Below are positions 51,108 to 60,138 of a stretch of 64,000 nucleotides of DNA, one piece after another. Both the position numbers and the translations under genes were made by a program. This DNA comes from Naumovozyma dairenensis CBS 421 (lineage: Eukaryota; Ascomycota; Saccharomycetes; Saccharomycetales; Saccharomycetaceae): the NCBI RefSeq assembly GCF_000227115.2, contig NC_016487.1, positions 434,001 through 498,000 on the forward strand. The letters are read 5' to 3'. How positions within the stretch are numbered: position 1 is the stretch's first letter; each line of letters begins with the position of its first letter. A model generated the notes under the pieces. The model saw only the letters and a list, made by a program, of their open reading frames with translations, was not told the DNA's origin and ran no database searches.

Positions 51108-51863
51108 TTAGTGAGAATCGTCAATAACTGCCATATCAATAACTTGCAAAGAAAACGATTTCTCCTTAGCTAGGGTTACTAATTCTCTATAGCTAACCGG
51201 ATCAATCAGACCTAGTATTGTTGAAGTTTCTGTAACTTCTGCTGGTTCTAATTTATTAGTTGGTCCTTGTAAAACAATTTTGTTTAGCTTTTCTTTCAAC
51301 TCAGAATCATGGTTGGTATCTTTTAAGATGATTTTCACCTTCATTTTTGCTCTACTAATTGGGATGATTTGTTTATTAACCAGTAGTTTGATGGCTTCTA
51401 ATGCTTGTAATTTAGCTGGTTTATTTACTACAGGGCTAAATTTCAATTCATTCAATGCTTTATGGATCATCGTAGGAGGATATCTTTTCTTAGATACCGG
51501 ATTCACACACTTTGCGCTAATAATGGTTAACATTTCATTATTGATTTTATTGAGCATCAATTGTCTTTCCTTCTCAGATAATTGAATTTCTCCTTTGATC
51601 ATAATCTCTTTGATTACAGCATCTATATCCGTTGTACCAAAACATTTTTGTAAATCTTCTTTAGATGCCACTAATCCTTTGGAAACATTCATGAAAACTT
51701 GATGGATTTGTAGAACTTCATCAAGATCCTTTTCCACACCCTTTCGATAATCTTGAACTTTGTTTTGGTAACATGCAATCTCGAATCTCTTTCTTTCTTT
51801 TTTCAATTTAACTAATGAGACATTAGTTAGCTTAATTTGACCTGACGGTTGATTAATCGGCAT
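51108..51863 (-). CDS. SDO1: Ribosome maturation factor Sdo1 (SBDS)
   Basis: This is the SBDS ortholog; with the GTPase Efl1 it releases Tif6 from late 60S subunits in the cytoplasm. It has 251 residues (250 in S. cerevisiae). It begins MPINQPSGQIKLTNVSLVKL. The FYSH domain contains KKERKRFEIACYQNKVQDYR and VFMNVSKG. It is followed by the helical domain II (ISAKCVNPVSKKRYPPTMI) and the ferredoxin-like domain III. No residue typical of the family is obviously missing. It is divergent from COX16, which in S. cerevisiae is on another chromosome. Confidence 0.95.
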   Translation of the reverse strand: MPINQPSGQIKLTNVSLVKLKKERKRFEIACYQNKVQDYRKGVEKDLDEVLQIHQVFMNVSKGLVASKEDLQKCFGTTDIDAVIKEIMIKGEIQLSEKERQLMLNKINNEMLTIISAKCVNPVSKKRYPPTMIHKALNELKFSPVVNKPAKLQALEAIKLLVNKQIIPISRAKMKVKIILKDTNHDSELKEKLNKIVLQGPTNKLEPAEVTETSTILGLIDPVSYRELVTLAKEKSFSLQVIDMAVIDDSH

Positions 51864-52208
51864 AGTAGTAAATTCGCTATATTATAATGAATAGATATAT
51901 ATATATAACAGGAACAAAACACGGTCTCACAGTATTTTTCCTTGAGATGGTATAGACTTCAAGGTAAGGTATCCATCTCTGCATACAAAATTCGAAGGTC
52001 ACTTAATTATTAAGATACGTACATAGCTTTTCTTTCAAGTTGCTCTTCAAATTAAAAAAAAAGATCAAAAATAATAGCTTACGCGTGTTACCCTGGTGGA
52101 ACCCCCATCCAATAATTTCTACATAGACTGCACAAGGTAGACAAAATTAATAATTGAGGTTGTCTCCCTCATTACGTTGCCTTACCTTACCTTACGTACA
52201 CAAAAAAG
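51864..52208. other. Divergent promoter region, SDO1 and COX16
   Basis: This 345-bp spacer has an A9 run near 52054-52062 and four CTTAC pentamers at 52177-52195, only 14 bp before the first COX16 ATG. No PAC motif is evident for SDO1. Confidence 0.45.
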
Positions 52209-52727
52209 ATGGAGTCTCCGAACGTATGTGGAAGGAAACTGTTTGAGTTCAAGACATGGAGGACTAAATATCAAGTACCAACTCTTCATAAACAAACTAC
52301 TTTAAGGGCTTCGACATTACGTTCACAAAAACAAGCATCTTACAAACCAAAGAAACTATACAAATCCGAAATGTTCATGGACAATAAAAAGTTTAGGTCC
52401 AGGAAGCAACAACTTCTTTATGATATGTCTCTAGCAGGAAAATACCAAAGATTATTGAAAAAGAATCCTTTTTTATACTTTGGGTTACCCTTCTGTAGTA
52501 TGATTGTTTTGGGTTCCTATTGGCTTCAAGATTTTACCGCACTGAAATATGAACAAGCTGATAGGAAAGTGCAAGAAATAAATGAAGAAGATATAGTCAA
52601 GATGAAAAATAATCAACATAAATTCGACATGAAGGAAGAATACTATCGTCTTCAAGGGTTACAAGAAGAGGACTGGGAACCTGTGCGTGTTCCTCGTATT
52701 GATGGTGAGTCCGATAATGTCTGGTGA
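52209..52727 (+). CDS. COX16: Cytochrome c oxidase assembly protein Cox16, with N-terminal extension
   Basis: Cox16 is a small inner-membrane protein that assists Cox1 maturation and complex IV assembly. From Met57 of this frame (52377) the sequence matches the 118-residue S. cerevisiae protein closely. It has FRSRKQQLLYDMSLAGKY, a membrane segment at about 87-106 (LYFGLPFCSMIVLGSYWL), then KYEQADRKVQEINEED and the end YYRLQGLQEEDWEPVRVPRI. The frame is open upstream to 52209, adding 54-56 residues that are very basic with only three acids, like a mitochondrial presequence. The ATG at 52209 has an A-rich favourable context; 52371 or 52377 are the conservative starts. It lies next to SDO1, an unusual neighbour. 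Confidence 0.9.
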   Translation: MESPNVCGRKLFEFKTWRTKYQVPTLHKQTTLRASTLRSQKQASYKPKKLYKSEMFMDNKKFRSRKQQLLYDMSLAGKYQRLLKKNPFLYFGLPFCSMIVLGSYWLQDFTALKYEQADRKVQEINEEDIVKMKNNQHKFDMKEEYYRLQGLQEEDWEPVRVPRIDGESDNVW

Positions 52728-53354
52728 ATATGATACTAGTTGCATCTCTAAATATTTGAACTGTAGTCATTCGTAAAAGTAACAACGGCGATACTACAAC
52801 GGTTTATAGATCTTTCACTAGATGATTAATTACGTTTTGTTTTCTGTGGAACTAGGGTGAAAATCAAGGACCAAATATTTTCCAATCAAACAGAAACCTT
52901 AACATACTTCAACAAAAGCCAATTGTTAGTTAGTTCTTTTTGTTTGGATAAACATGAATCAGTATACTAAGAATCGATCTTCTATACCTAGCATTGTGAA
53001 AACTCCCAATATCGGGAAAAGCTCACTCAGAAGAATATGTCTCATACCTATATTCGTGATCCATCAAAACTCTGAATTAATCTACAGGGATTCCTCCTGT
53101 TTAATGAATCGTTTAACATACCTTGTTTCTCCATTCTATTGACATTAGTTTTTATCGTCTTTTGAAGAACTTATTACCGTATGTTTTAAAGGTCACCCCC
53201 GGCCGAACTATATAACCAAGAGCTATGAAACTAAAAAACAAAGAGAGGAAGGGTCTGAGTGTAATCTCCAACTCCTAAAATTTTGGTTAGCTAAACAGAT
53301 TATCAGTAATAGAATCTATTGTCGTTATCAAATGATTCTCTGGTTGCTATGTCA
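52728..53354. other. Spacer between COX16 and the LTR cluster
   Basis: This 627-bp region contains one plus-strand 62-codon frame (52954-53142) of no known family. I see no tRNA. Confidence 0.35.
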
Positions 53355-53663
53355 TGTTGAGTCAGGTTGGCTACCTTAATAGATGTATTAGGAACAATAG
53401 GGGAAGATATCGAGTATAAAAAAGGATAATCTCAATATTATCCATTATTTCTTTTCTTTTAATCCATAATATCTACTATTATACGATGGAAACTGAAAAT
53501 GTTAATTATAATGTTTATAATGAAAAAACACTTCACAGTTCATCTTTTCTCGACGCGAAGGGCACGGTAAGTTAGATGAATGGCGGCGATGTACGGAGGT
53601 CAATCACTCGTGAAGACAGACCTTTGGCTTAAAACCGGATAGACCATTAAGTATGGTTTAACA
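53355..53663 (-). repeat. Solo LTR D (diverged)
   Basis: This 309-bp copy runs from TGTTTAACCA... to ...TCAACA on the minus strand. It shares blocks with LTRs A to C such as GACGTATT-like, AATAGGGGAAGATATCGAGTATA and CTTTTCTCG. No primer-binding site follows it, and flanking bases (TGTCA / GATAG) show no target duplication. It is the most diverged copy. Confidence 0.85.
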
Positions 53664-53840
53664 GATAGATCCAGTAGAAACATTCTTGTAGTTTGAAGTA
53701 ATGCAACCAATATATATAGCTATGTACAAGATATGAGATTCTTTTACTAAAATATATAATGTACGCTCTTTTTGGCAATGCGCCAAGAGTACATTAGTTC
53801 TCGAAGCATCATTGCGTCAGGTAGCTCATAGATTGGCAAA

Positions 53841-53878
53841 NNNNNNNNNNNNNNNNNNNNNNNNNNNNNNNNNNNNNN
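53841..53878. other. Assembly gap (38 N)
   Basis: A short run of N lies within the LTR cluster, between LTR D and LTR A. Confidence 0.99.
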
Positions 53879-54078
53879 CAGACACCAGTACATAACATCT
53901 TAATAATAGCCGAATTTTTTATTGTTTCGGAGTAAACATAAACTAGTATATTAAAATATAATATACATTCCGTAAGAGTTATCAAAAATATTTACCCGGT
54001 AATAAAAATTCCCAAAAGCAAAATGTTAGGATGTTGACGCTTGGTTTTTGATGAACATAGTGCACTAAACCCTAACAT

Positions 54079-54385
54079 TGTTAGACCATGCTTAATGGTC
54101 CGTCTGGTGTAAGCCAACGGTCTGCCATTATGTCTGTCTAAATCCGTACACCATCAAGTCCATCTTACTCATGCCGCACCTCCCCTCGAGAAAAGATGAA
54201 GATAAAAGTGTTTATACATTACAAACACTTATAACTAACACTTATAGTTAGTATGGTATAATAGTATATATTATGTATTAGATATAAGAGAAAAAGGAAT
54301 AATATTTATATTGACTCTCTCTATACTCGATGTGTTCCCCTATTGTTCCCAATACGTCTGTTGATATAGGCAACCTGGCTCAACA
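54079..54385 (+). repeat. LTR A, inverted partner of LTR B
   Basis: This 307-bp LTR begins TGTTAGACCATGC and ends GGCTCAACA. It is nearly identical to the reverse complement of LTR B; differences seen are one insertion of about 14 bp and a handful of substitutions. It is not followed by the primer-binding site. It directly abuts the 3' end of the minus-strand gag-protease frame. Confidence 0.92.
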
Positions 54386-55712
54386 CACACAAGGAACCAC
54401 TTGAGACTAAACGGTGGTTTTCATTGAATACGTCAACTTTCTCGTTGGTAAAAACAAATTGATTCTTGGAGGTCTGAGTAGCCTTTCTAATAGAAATTAG
54501 ATTGACTGGAAGATCAGGAACATACAGAACATCATTCAATGTGATACCATTGAGTTTAACAGTACCGTGTCCTTTAATCCGAACTGAACCACCAGCACCC
54601 TTGACGGACCCAGAGACATCAGTATGGAATTCGGAGAAGACAGAGCGATGAGGGGTCATATGACTGGTACAACCGGTGTCAAAAATCCAGTGATTAGAGG
54701 AAAGTGCGGACGAAGAAGTAGCATTGGAATTTGTGGTAGCAGAGTCGGAGATGGCCATCCAAGAGGAGTCATTCATACCATCTGAATAATGAGAGTTATT
54801 CATTTGGGTTTTCTTCTTTGCTTTTTGGAAAATATGGGCTTGGGGAAATTTCGACTTGAAAATTTTGCAGTTTTCGAGTGAATGTGGGCCCTTGCAAACT
54901 GCACATTCTCTATTCGAGGTTTTGTGCTTGTTTTTTGCATTGTATTTGCCATGAGCAATAACGACCTGATTGTTCTCAGTACCAGAGTTGGCTGCTTTAC
55001 GCTCCAGTAACTTAGTAACTTGGTCAGTAGAGATGGAGAAATCGTCGCCATAGCGATCTAGGATCTTTTCTTTAATAGATGGTGAGATAGAGACCATCAA
55101 TGATGCAGCAAGACGATCAAGCATCTTTTTCCGGTATGAGTGGAAAGTGGGATTGTTGAGCAAAGTAGAATAAGAGGTTTCATCCTCGGTAGCATCAGTG
55201 AGAATGATGGAGGATAGCTTAACAGCCCAGTCTCTTTTTTCAATTGGAGCCGTATTAATCATATTTGATGTGTTCGAAAAATTTTCGACAAGCATGGAAA
55301 CGGTTGGAAAAGAGAATTTTGCTTTTAGCCACTGTAATAGCTCAATAGCATTTTCGTCATCTGAATTTTCGAAGTAGTGACTAACTTCAATCTGAGCAGT
55401 ACCAGAACAGGAGTTTCTGATCAACATAATTAATGCTACATTAAAACAGCTTGCTACAGTAATGCGTTGAGCTGATGAGAGATTGGCAAAAACTTGAATA
55501 TTGTCAACGACTCCTCCATTTTGGAGATATTCAAACCAATAAACACTGGTGGTAAGAACTTTGTTGGTTAACTTGTTGAACCACCTTTGATAGTTAGAAG
55601 CGTCTGTTAACTTGATTGTAAGGGCATTAGGACCTGAAACCGATGGGCTCATAACCTGTTGAGCCAGGTTGCCTATATCAACAGACGTATTGGGAACAAT
55701 AGGGGAACACAT
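54321..55712 (-). mobile_element. Copia-type Gag-protease ORF, truncated, 463 codons
   Basis: This is an uninterrupted frame of 463 codons. It starts at ATG 55712, which lies inside LTR B, and crosses the LTR end and primer-binding site in frame. Residues 20-250 are Gag-like. A zinc knuckle variant CAVCKGPHSLENC (CX2CX3HX4C) and then the aspartic protease segment WIFDTGCTSHMT follow, with the D-T-G active site intact. A GHGTVKLNGI...VLYVPDLPVNLISI block comes next. The frame ends by running antisense into LTR A: its last 20 residues are antisense LTR and not element protein. Integrase, reverse transcriptase and RNase H are missing. It is intact, while all neighbouring element relics are broken. 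Confidence 0.9.
55645..55656 (-). other. Primer-binding site, initiator tRNA-Met anticodon arm type (LTR B)
   Basis: On the element strand, GGTTATGAGCCC directly follows the LTR end CAACA with no spacer. It is the exact complement of GGGCUCAUAACC, the anticodon arm of yeast initiator tRNA-Met including the CAU anticodon. Ty5 and Drosophila copia use this internal half-tRNA primer; Ty1-Ty3 use the tRNA 3' end. Confidence 0.85.
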
Positions 55713-55949
55713 CGAGTATAGAGAGAGTCAATGTAAATATTGTTCTTTTTTTTTTATATCTAATACATAATATATACTATTATACAATACTAACTATAAG
55801 TGTTTGTAATGTATAAACACTTTTATCTTCATCTTTTCTCGAGGGGAGGTGCGGCATGAGTAAGATGGACTTGATGGTGTACGGATTTAGACAGACATAA
55901 TGGCAGACCGTTGGCTTACACCAGACGGACCATTAAGCATGGTCTAACA
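55657..55949 (-). repeat. LTR B, 5' LTR of the gag-protease element
   Basis: This 293-bp LTR starts TGTTAGACCA at 55949 and ends TCAACA at 55657 on the minus strand. It is followed by the primer-binding site and gag. The gag ATG lies 53 bp inside its 3' end. It forms a 0.3-kb inverted repeat with LTR A across a 1271-bp loop. Confidence 0.93.
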
Positions 55950-55962
55950 CTCTGTAGTCCTA

Positions 55963-56310
55963 GCAGAAGATGCCTTATTGGTGAAGCTCAGTGGTGCCAC
56001 TAATTTCAAGAAGTGGTACAGAAGCTTAACTAACCATCTGAGGGTTTACTCTTCCGAATGGGATGGATATGCAAGAAATGGTAATATTGAAGCATCTATC
56101 ACTGGATATTCCTCGAATAATAATATTATTGAAACAAATACACGAATTGTAGACAATACATTATTCACTTTAGTCAAAAGAGACCAGTGAAAGTGATGAC
56201 AAGAGGTTTATTGAAAACTTCTAAAATAAGAGTATCTCTTCTGTTAACTCAAGGATGCTGCTGGATGCATTGATTGCAAAATATGGTGTACCGCTGTCGA
56301 CATGGTTGAC
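55963..56310 (+). pseudogene. Decayed gag N-terminal half, second copia family
   Basis: Plus-strand translation gives DALLVKLSGATNFKKWYRSL, which aligns with NALTIKLTDASNYQRWFNKL of the intact gag. It continues to YARNGNIEA and, after a stop codon, to a segment ending MLLDALIAKYGVPLSTWL. The family is related to but clearly different from the gag-protease copy. The relic starts 14 bp outside LTR B and points away from it. Confidence 0.7.
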
Positions 56311-56339
56311 CAGATTGAGTAGGTGAAGGTTGTTTAACC

Positions 56340-56805
56340 GGTTTACTTACTTAGCCCGATTTAAAAATGGCAGCATTAAGGATTCTAGCCTTGAATGTTG
56401 GGCAATCTTTGATGTCGTGATTCTCTTTCAAGCATAACGCCTTAAGTTAATTCTCTTGTTACTCTTATTAGAACGTCTGATTTTCCTTGCAGCAAGCATA
56501 GCTGTGTCAGAGGATGACTTATTATCTCTTATTATCTCTTTTCATCCTAGAGACGACTTGATCAGAAGTAATGGTTGGGTCTAAACCATGAAAGTCTAAA
56601 AATTCCTTTTGATATTCAGGAGACATAGCCATTAACAAATTTGCACAAAAAGTATCCTTCTTTGGCTTCTATCATGTTCAAAAAGCATACGCTCATCACT
56701 TGATGAGGAATGAGAATAGTTCGAATCACGTTCACTCATCATCAAGACCTTCTCAGCGGCTTCCAGAACCCAATTTATCTATTCTTCGTTTCGAATGTTA
56801 CTAAG
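56340..56805 (-). pseudogene. Decayed gag C-terminal half, inverted relative to its N-terminal half
   Basis: Minus-strand translation gives LMAMSPEYQKEFLDFHGLDP and SDQVVSRMKRDNKR, then a knuckle remnant CLKENHDIKDCPTFKARI. These align in order with LMVSISPSIKEKILDRYGDD, TDQVTKLLERK and the zinc knuckle of the intact gag. Upstream, VLEAAEKVLMMSERDSNYSH matches the preceding gag segment. Stops and frameshifts break it. Confidence 0.7.
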
Positions 56806-56814
56806 AAGAATTGG

Positions 56815-57420
56815 CTGTAGTGGTACTACCATTCATTTCGGAAATAAAGGGGAATCTTTTCCAAATTATTCTCCTACATATGGGGGTAATATCTCTGGTG
56901 TTGTTGGCCATGTAATTTGATCTCTATCAGTAAGTCTACAGCAGTCTCCAAATCATGATTTCTTTAGCGAGTCGACTCTTGAATTTCTACCTAAGACAAA
57001 TCAATTTATTCATGCTAATTCTGTCCAAAAGGGAATCTGTGTTTTGGATCGCCACACTCCTTCTTACGCCCATCGTCCTATGAGTGGGAATATTGCCAGC
57101 GTTGAATCTGCGATTGTTCACGAAATATGATGTGGTCATAGCCAAAGGTACAGATATCTCAAGCTGTACTACTTCATGCACGATTAGGTTATCCTGGTCC
57201 AGGACTGTATAATACGATTGCACCAATTCTCCATGTTCCATCTTTAAAACCTAACTCAGTCACGGTCTGTCCAGCATGCTCTATTTCTATGGGTATTGTT
57301 GATAAGGGTAAGGTGTTTGTCACCAAATAGACTGCACCTTTACATTCTTCTGGCTGATTTATGTGGATCTTTCAGCTACCAAGCTTACGAATCCACCTTT
57401 TCCTGATGTATATTTTATAT
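56815..57420 (+). pseudogene. Decayed protease to integrase region of a copia element
   Basis: The plus strand encodes YGGNISGVVGHV-like protease flank, then LLHARLGYPGPGLYNTIAP and VTVCPACSISMGIVDKGK. This is the integrase zinc-binding (HHCC) block. LIYVDLSATKLTNPPFPDVY, the start of the integrase core, follows after a frame change. It ends in an AT repeat array. No reverse transcriptase follows. Confidence 0.65.
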
Positions 57421-57475
57421 CTTTATATTTTTATATTTTTATATTTTTATATTTTTATATTTTTATATTTTTATA
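57414..57475. repeat. ATATTTTT octanucleotide array
   Basis: About six to seven tandem copies of an 8-bp ATATTTTT unit lie exactly where the integrase relic breaks off. Confidence 0.88.
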
Positions 57476-57535
57476 AAACTGGAATGGTAAGTACTTCTTG
57501 ACAATTCGTAATGCATATTGAACCACTTTTGACAG

Positions 57536-57599
57536 TCATGAAACGTCTGTTAGCTTGAATGTAAGTGCATTGGGGCCTGAAACCGATGGGCTCATAACC
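57536..57599 (-). pseudogene. Gag start fragment with primer-binding site next to LTR C
   Basis: On the minus strand, PBS GGTTATGAGCCC (57588-57599) follows LTR C directly. The first gag codons VMSPSVSGPNALTFKLTDVS then read, almost identical to the intact copy. The element is broken off after about 20 codons. Its LTR lacks the gag ATG because of a base change and a deletion. Confidence 0.8.
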
Positions 57600-57892
57600 T
57601 GTTGAGGCAGGTTGCTTACATCAATTGACGTATTGGGAAAATAGGGGAAGATATCAAGTAAAAGAGAGTCAGTGCATATGAGTGGTTTAACTACTATATA
57701 ATATACGCTTTTGTGCATAGTAATTGAAAGGGTCAGTTAAGGCTCCATAAAGAACAGACACTTTATACTCGTCTTTTCTCGGAAGCGATAGTGCACCATG
57801 AGTAAGATGAATTGCGGCGGTGTACGGAGTTCAGTGAGTCGAAACTGCAGGTAGTTGCCTTACACCAAATAGCCTATTATCGTGGTCTAACA
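57600..57892 (-). repeat. LTR C
   Basis: This 293-bp LTR, TGTTAGACCA... to ...TCAACA on the minus strand, is the same length as LTR B but diverged. It keeps the PBS, so it is a 5' LTR of a truncated element. Confidence 0.88.
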
Positions 57893-58799
57893 TGGATCAC
57901 CCATCAAAATAATTTCCTGCCACAGGTGTTGGTGCTTCGTCATTTCACGCGCCAACAAGAAGATATCCAATATGATATTCGTGTGACTTAAGTAATGATA
58001 AAGTTGCATTAGCTGCAAAAAACAAAACCGTCGATTTGTTGAATCCCGTACACCCCATATTGGAATTTCTCCAAGATATATGGGAACCAAGATTACAGAG
58101 TGTGGTGTTAGAAGTTTATCTATTTCGATTCGTACAATGTATAGTGAACGAAATGAGAAAGCATTTCTTTAAATTCAGGTTTGATTAACTAAGGGGACGG
58201 TATAAGTGGGGTGGATATGTGCTGACAATTCAAGTTCTAATGGTTTGAAACAGCCAAAGGCCTGCCTTTATGAATGTTCAACTCTGCATACCGCAGGTTC
58301 CAATCGTTTTCTTATTTCTTCTCAATGTTCTCCGGTTCGCCTCTAAAGGTCTGTGTAAAAGTTTTCGAAGTATTTATGTTTTAGGCTTATTTGTCATGTG
58401 GGTCGATATACATATAACAAGTAAATCAATTTACGCTTTCTTTTCTTTCCCAGTGGTTCAGTGTGAATGAAGATTTCTAATCATATTTAGCATTTGAAAC
58501 AAAAAGGGTTAATGTGATTCACAAAGGGTACTACTAAAAAGAGAGCACCAAAGAAGGCATATAATATATGAAAAGTATCTTTAAATGATTCATATCTCAC
58601 TTTCTTTCCTACGTAGTGGTATATATGTACGGAAACGAAGGAATTCAACAAATCTCATGTACCAATTGATTGACATCGGTCAGTTTTTGTCTTGTAAGTA
58701 CAGGAAATTTGTGAGGGTGAAAGAGATATTTCTAATGAATTACTGGATTTGCAAGCCTTTGAAAAACTCAGGATTCTTTACTGGCATGTAGTACTCCCT
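57893..58799. other. Spacer between LTR C and DYN3
   Basis: This 907-bp region has several short open stretches (57887-58090 minus, 58270-58470 plus, 58585-58791 plus). None resembles a known family and none has a convincing partner across frames. It may contain remnants of a lost gene or of the transposon. Confidence 0.35.
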
Positions 58800-59753
58800 T
58801 CACACTTTACTTTTCGATAATTTGGAATATATTTTTGATAGTTGATATTGTTCATCAAGCAAATCATGAATATTAGGGGAAATACTATCAGATGTAGGAG
58901 ATGCGATATCACAGGCATACCCTCCCAAAGGTAATACCTCTTTGTACTTTTCAAAAAAGGCTGCATCTAGATTAGCAGGTATATGGAAGTCTTCATCTAA
59001 TGTTTTAATCAACTCTCTTGTATCTGAGCGATGCGGTATGACAAGTTTTGTAAAGCTTGCCATTTCAATTGGTAAAGGTGTGTTTTCATAGGCATCTCTG
59101 AATAAATCTCTGTAAAATTGTTTATCATCTTCTTTAGATAAAGAGGCATAAATTAAGGAACAATTTTCAAAGAGACAAAAGACTCGCAAAGACTGCTGAA
59201 TAAAATCTATATGATGGGTATGCCACAAAGTACTACTTTTCAATAATGAATAGATGGAATCTGTATTTATACACCAAATAGTTGCACATTTTTCACTAGG
59301 AGGAAACAGGTTTCTTTCTTTTAGTTCCTGAAAATATGAATGTAAATAATTTAGCCATTGTCGGTGATCTGTCTCCGCCCAATCTAATACAAAATGCCAT
59401 TGCAGTTCAAAGGAGTTCGAAACAGAATTCTTTCTTGCCGAAATGATATTTTCAATAATATCTAACGTTGATCCTGGAAAAGGTGTGTAAAGAAAATATA
59501 CGTCCAGGTCTCGAGAACTCTTCACCTGACCTGTCTTTGATATGGAGTCTTTATAAACTAAGGAACGAAATTTCAACAATTCGAAGTTACTTTGGCAAGG
59601 GTCCATAGAAGGCGTATCGCAAAAGAATAGTTTATCGACTTGCTGCAAAGAAGATCTATTTGGAGAACAAAATATCGCTGCTGTTGAAGTAGCGTCTTTT
59701 TGAAGGGGTTCTTGCACATGTTCACTTAAAAGTTCTTCCCAAGCGTTATCCAT
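58800..59753 (-). CDS. DYN3: Probable dynein light intermediate chain Dyn3
   Basis: This encodes 317 residues; S. cerevisiae Dyn3 (YMR299C) has 312. The segment HIDFIQQSLRVFCLFENCSL, continuing LIYASLS, resembles the light intermediate chain motif (DFIQ..VRKFCLQYGAALIYTS). The region VIPHRSDTRELIKTLDEDFH with IPANLD matches the IPAGWD...I..L.E.F pattern. LQWHFVLDWAETDHRQWLNYL resembles the segment preceding it in the family. The N-terminus MDNAWEELL fits, but no P-loop (GxxxxGKT) is left at the expected place (about 20-45), as in other yeast Dyn3 proteins. The role would be in cytoplasmic dynein for nuclear positioning. The neighbours differ from the S. cerevisiae context, so the call rests on sequence alone. 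Confidence 0.7.
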   Translation of the reverse strand: MDNAWEELLSEHVQEPLQKDATSTAAIFCSPNRSSLQQVDKLFFCDTPSMDPCQSNFELLKFRSLVYKDSISKTGQVKSSRDLDVYFLYTPFPGSTLDIIENIISARKNSVSNSFELQWHFVLDWAETDHRQWLNYLHSYFQELKERNLFPPSEKCATIWCINTDSIYSLLKSSTLWHTHHIDFIQQSLRVFCLFENCSLIYASLSKEDDKQFYRDLFRDAYENTPLPIEMASFTKLVIPHRSDTRELIKTLDEDFHIPANLDAAFFEKYKEVLPLGGYACDIASPTSDSISPNIHDLLDEQYQLSKIYSKLSKSKV

Positions 59754-60138
59754 AAGTAGTTGGGGCTTTGATTCTTAATGGTGTGTATCGTCTTGGTAGC
59801 TAATGATAATTTGAGAAAAATAAAGCTGTATTAAACCATCTATCCCCAATGGGGTTGTTTTACCCAACTGCCTCTCTTCTGAACTACTCTGTAGTCTATC
59901 AGAAATATACAATGTGTGTAACAGATTTCTGTGGTAAGAAAAATCGGATTCGCGTTGAGTTAACGTCAATCCAATATACATTCATATAAAGAAGTAGAGT
60001 GCAACTGAAGCTACATTTCGAAGTTGTTCGATATATTACTGGGACAAGGACTCACATTCCTAAGGAAGTGCAACGATTCCATATATCATACAAGGAAGCA
60101 ATCATTTTACTCTAGAATACATTACTAAATTAGACAGC
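59754..60138. other. Divergent promoter region, DYN3 and SYS1
   Basis: This 385-bp spacer contains a 68-codon minus frame at 59775-59981 that ends just before the DYN3 start. It has no known relatives and may be chance or 5' leader. Confidence 0.4.

Larger units (their letters stand above)
53355..57892. mobile_element. Cluster of copia-type (Ty5-like) retrotransposon remains
   Basis: This 4.5-kb cluster holds four related LTRs (D 53355-53663 minus, A 54079-54385 plus, B 55657-55949 minus, C 57600-57892 minus), one intact gag-protease frame, and relics of a second gag-pol family. The family is Ty1/copia, shown by a gag zinc knuckle, a D-T-G protease within WIFDTGCTSHMT and the gag-pre-integrase type block VLYVPDLPVNLISI. 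No intact integrase or reverse transcriptase is present. It separates COX16 from DYN3/SYS1 at a synteny break. Confidence 0.9.

Noticed and set aside
57887..58090. Minus 67-codon ORF next to LTR C, possible gene relic
   Set aside because: All three frames on one strand and one on the other give short protein-like stretches, so no reading can be preferred and no family is recognised.
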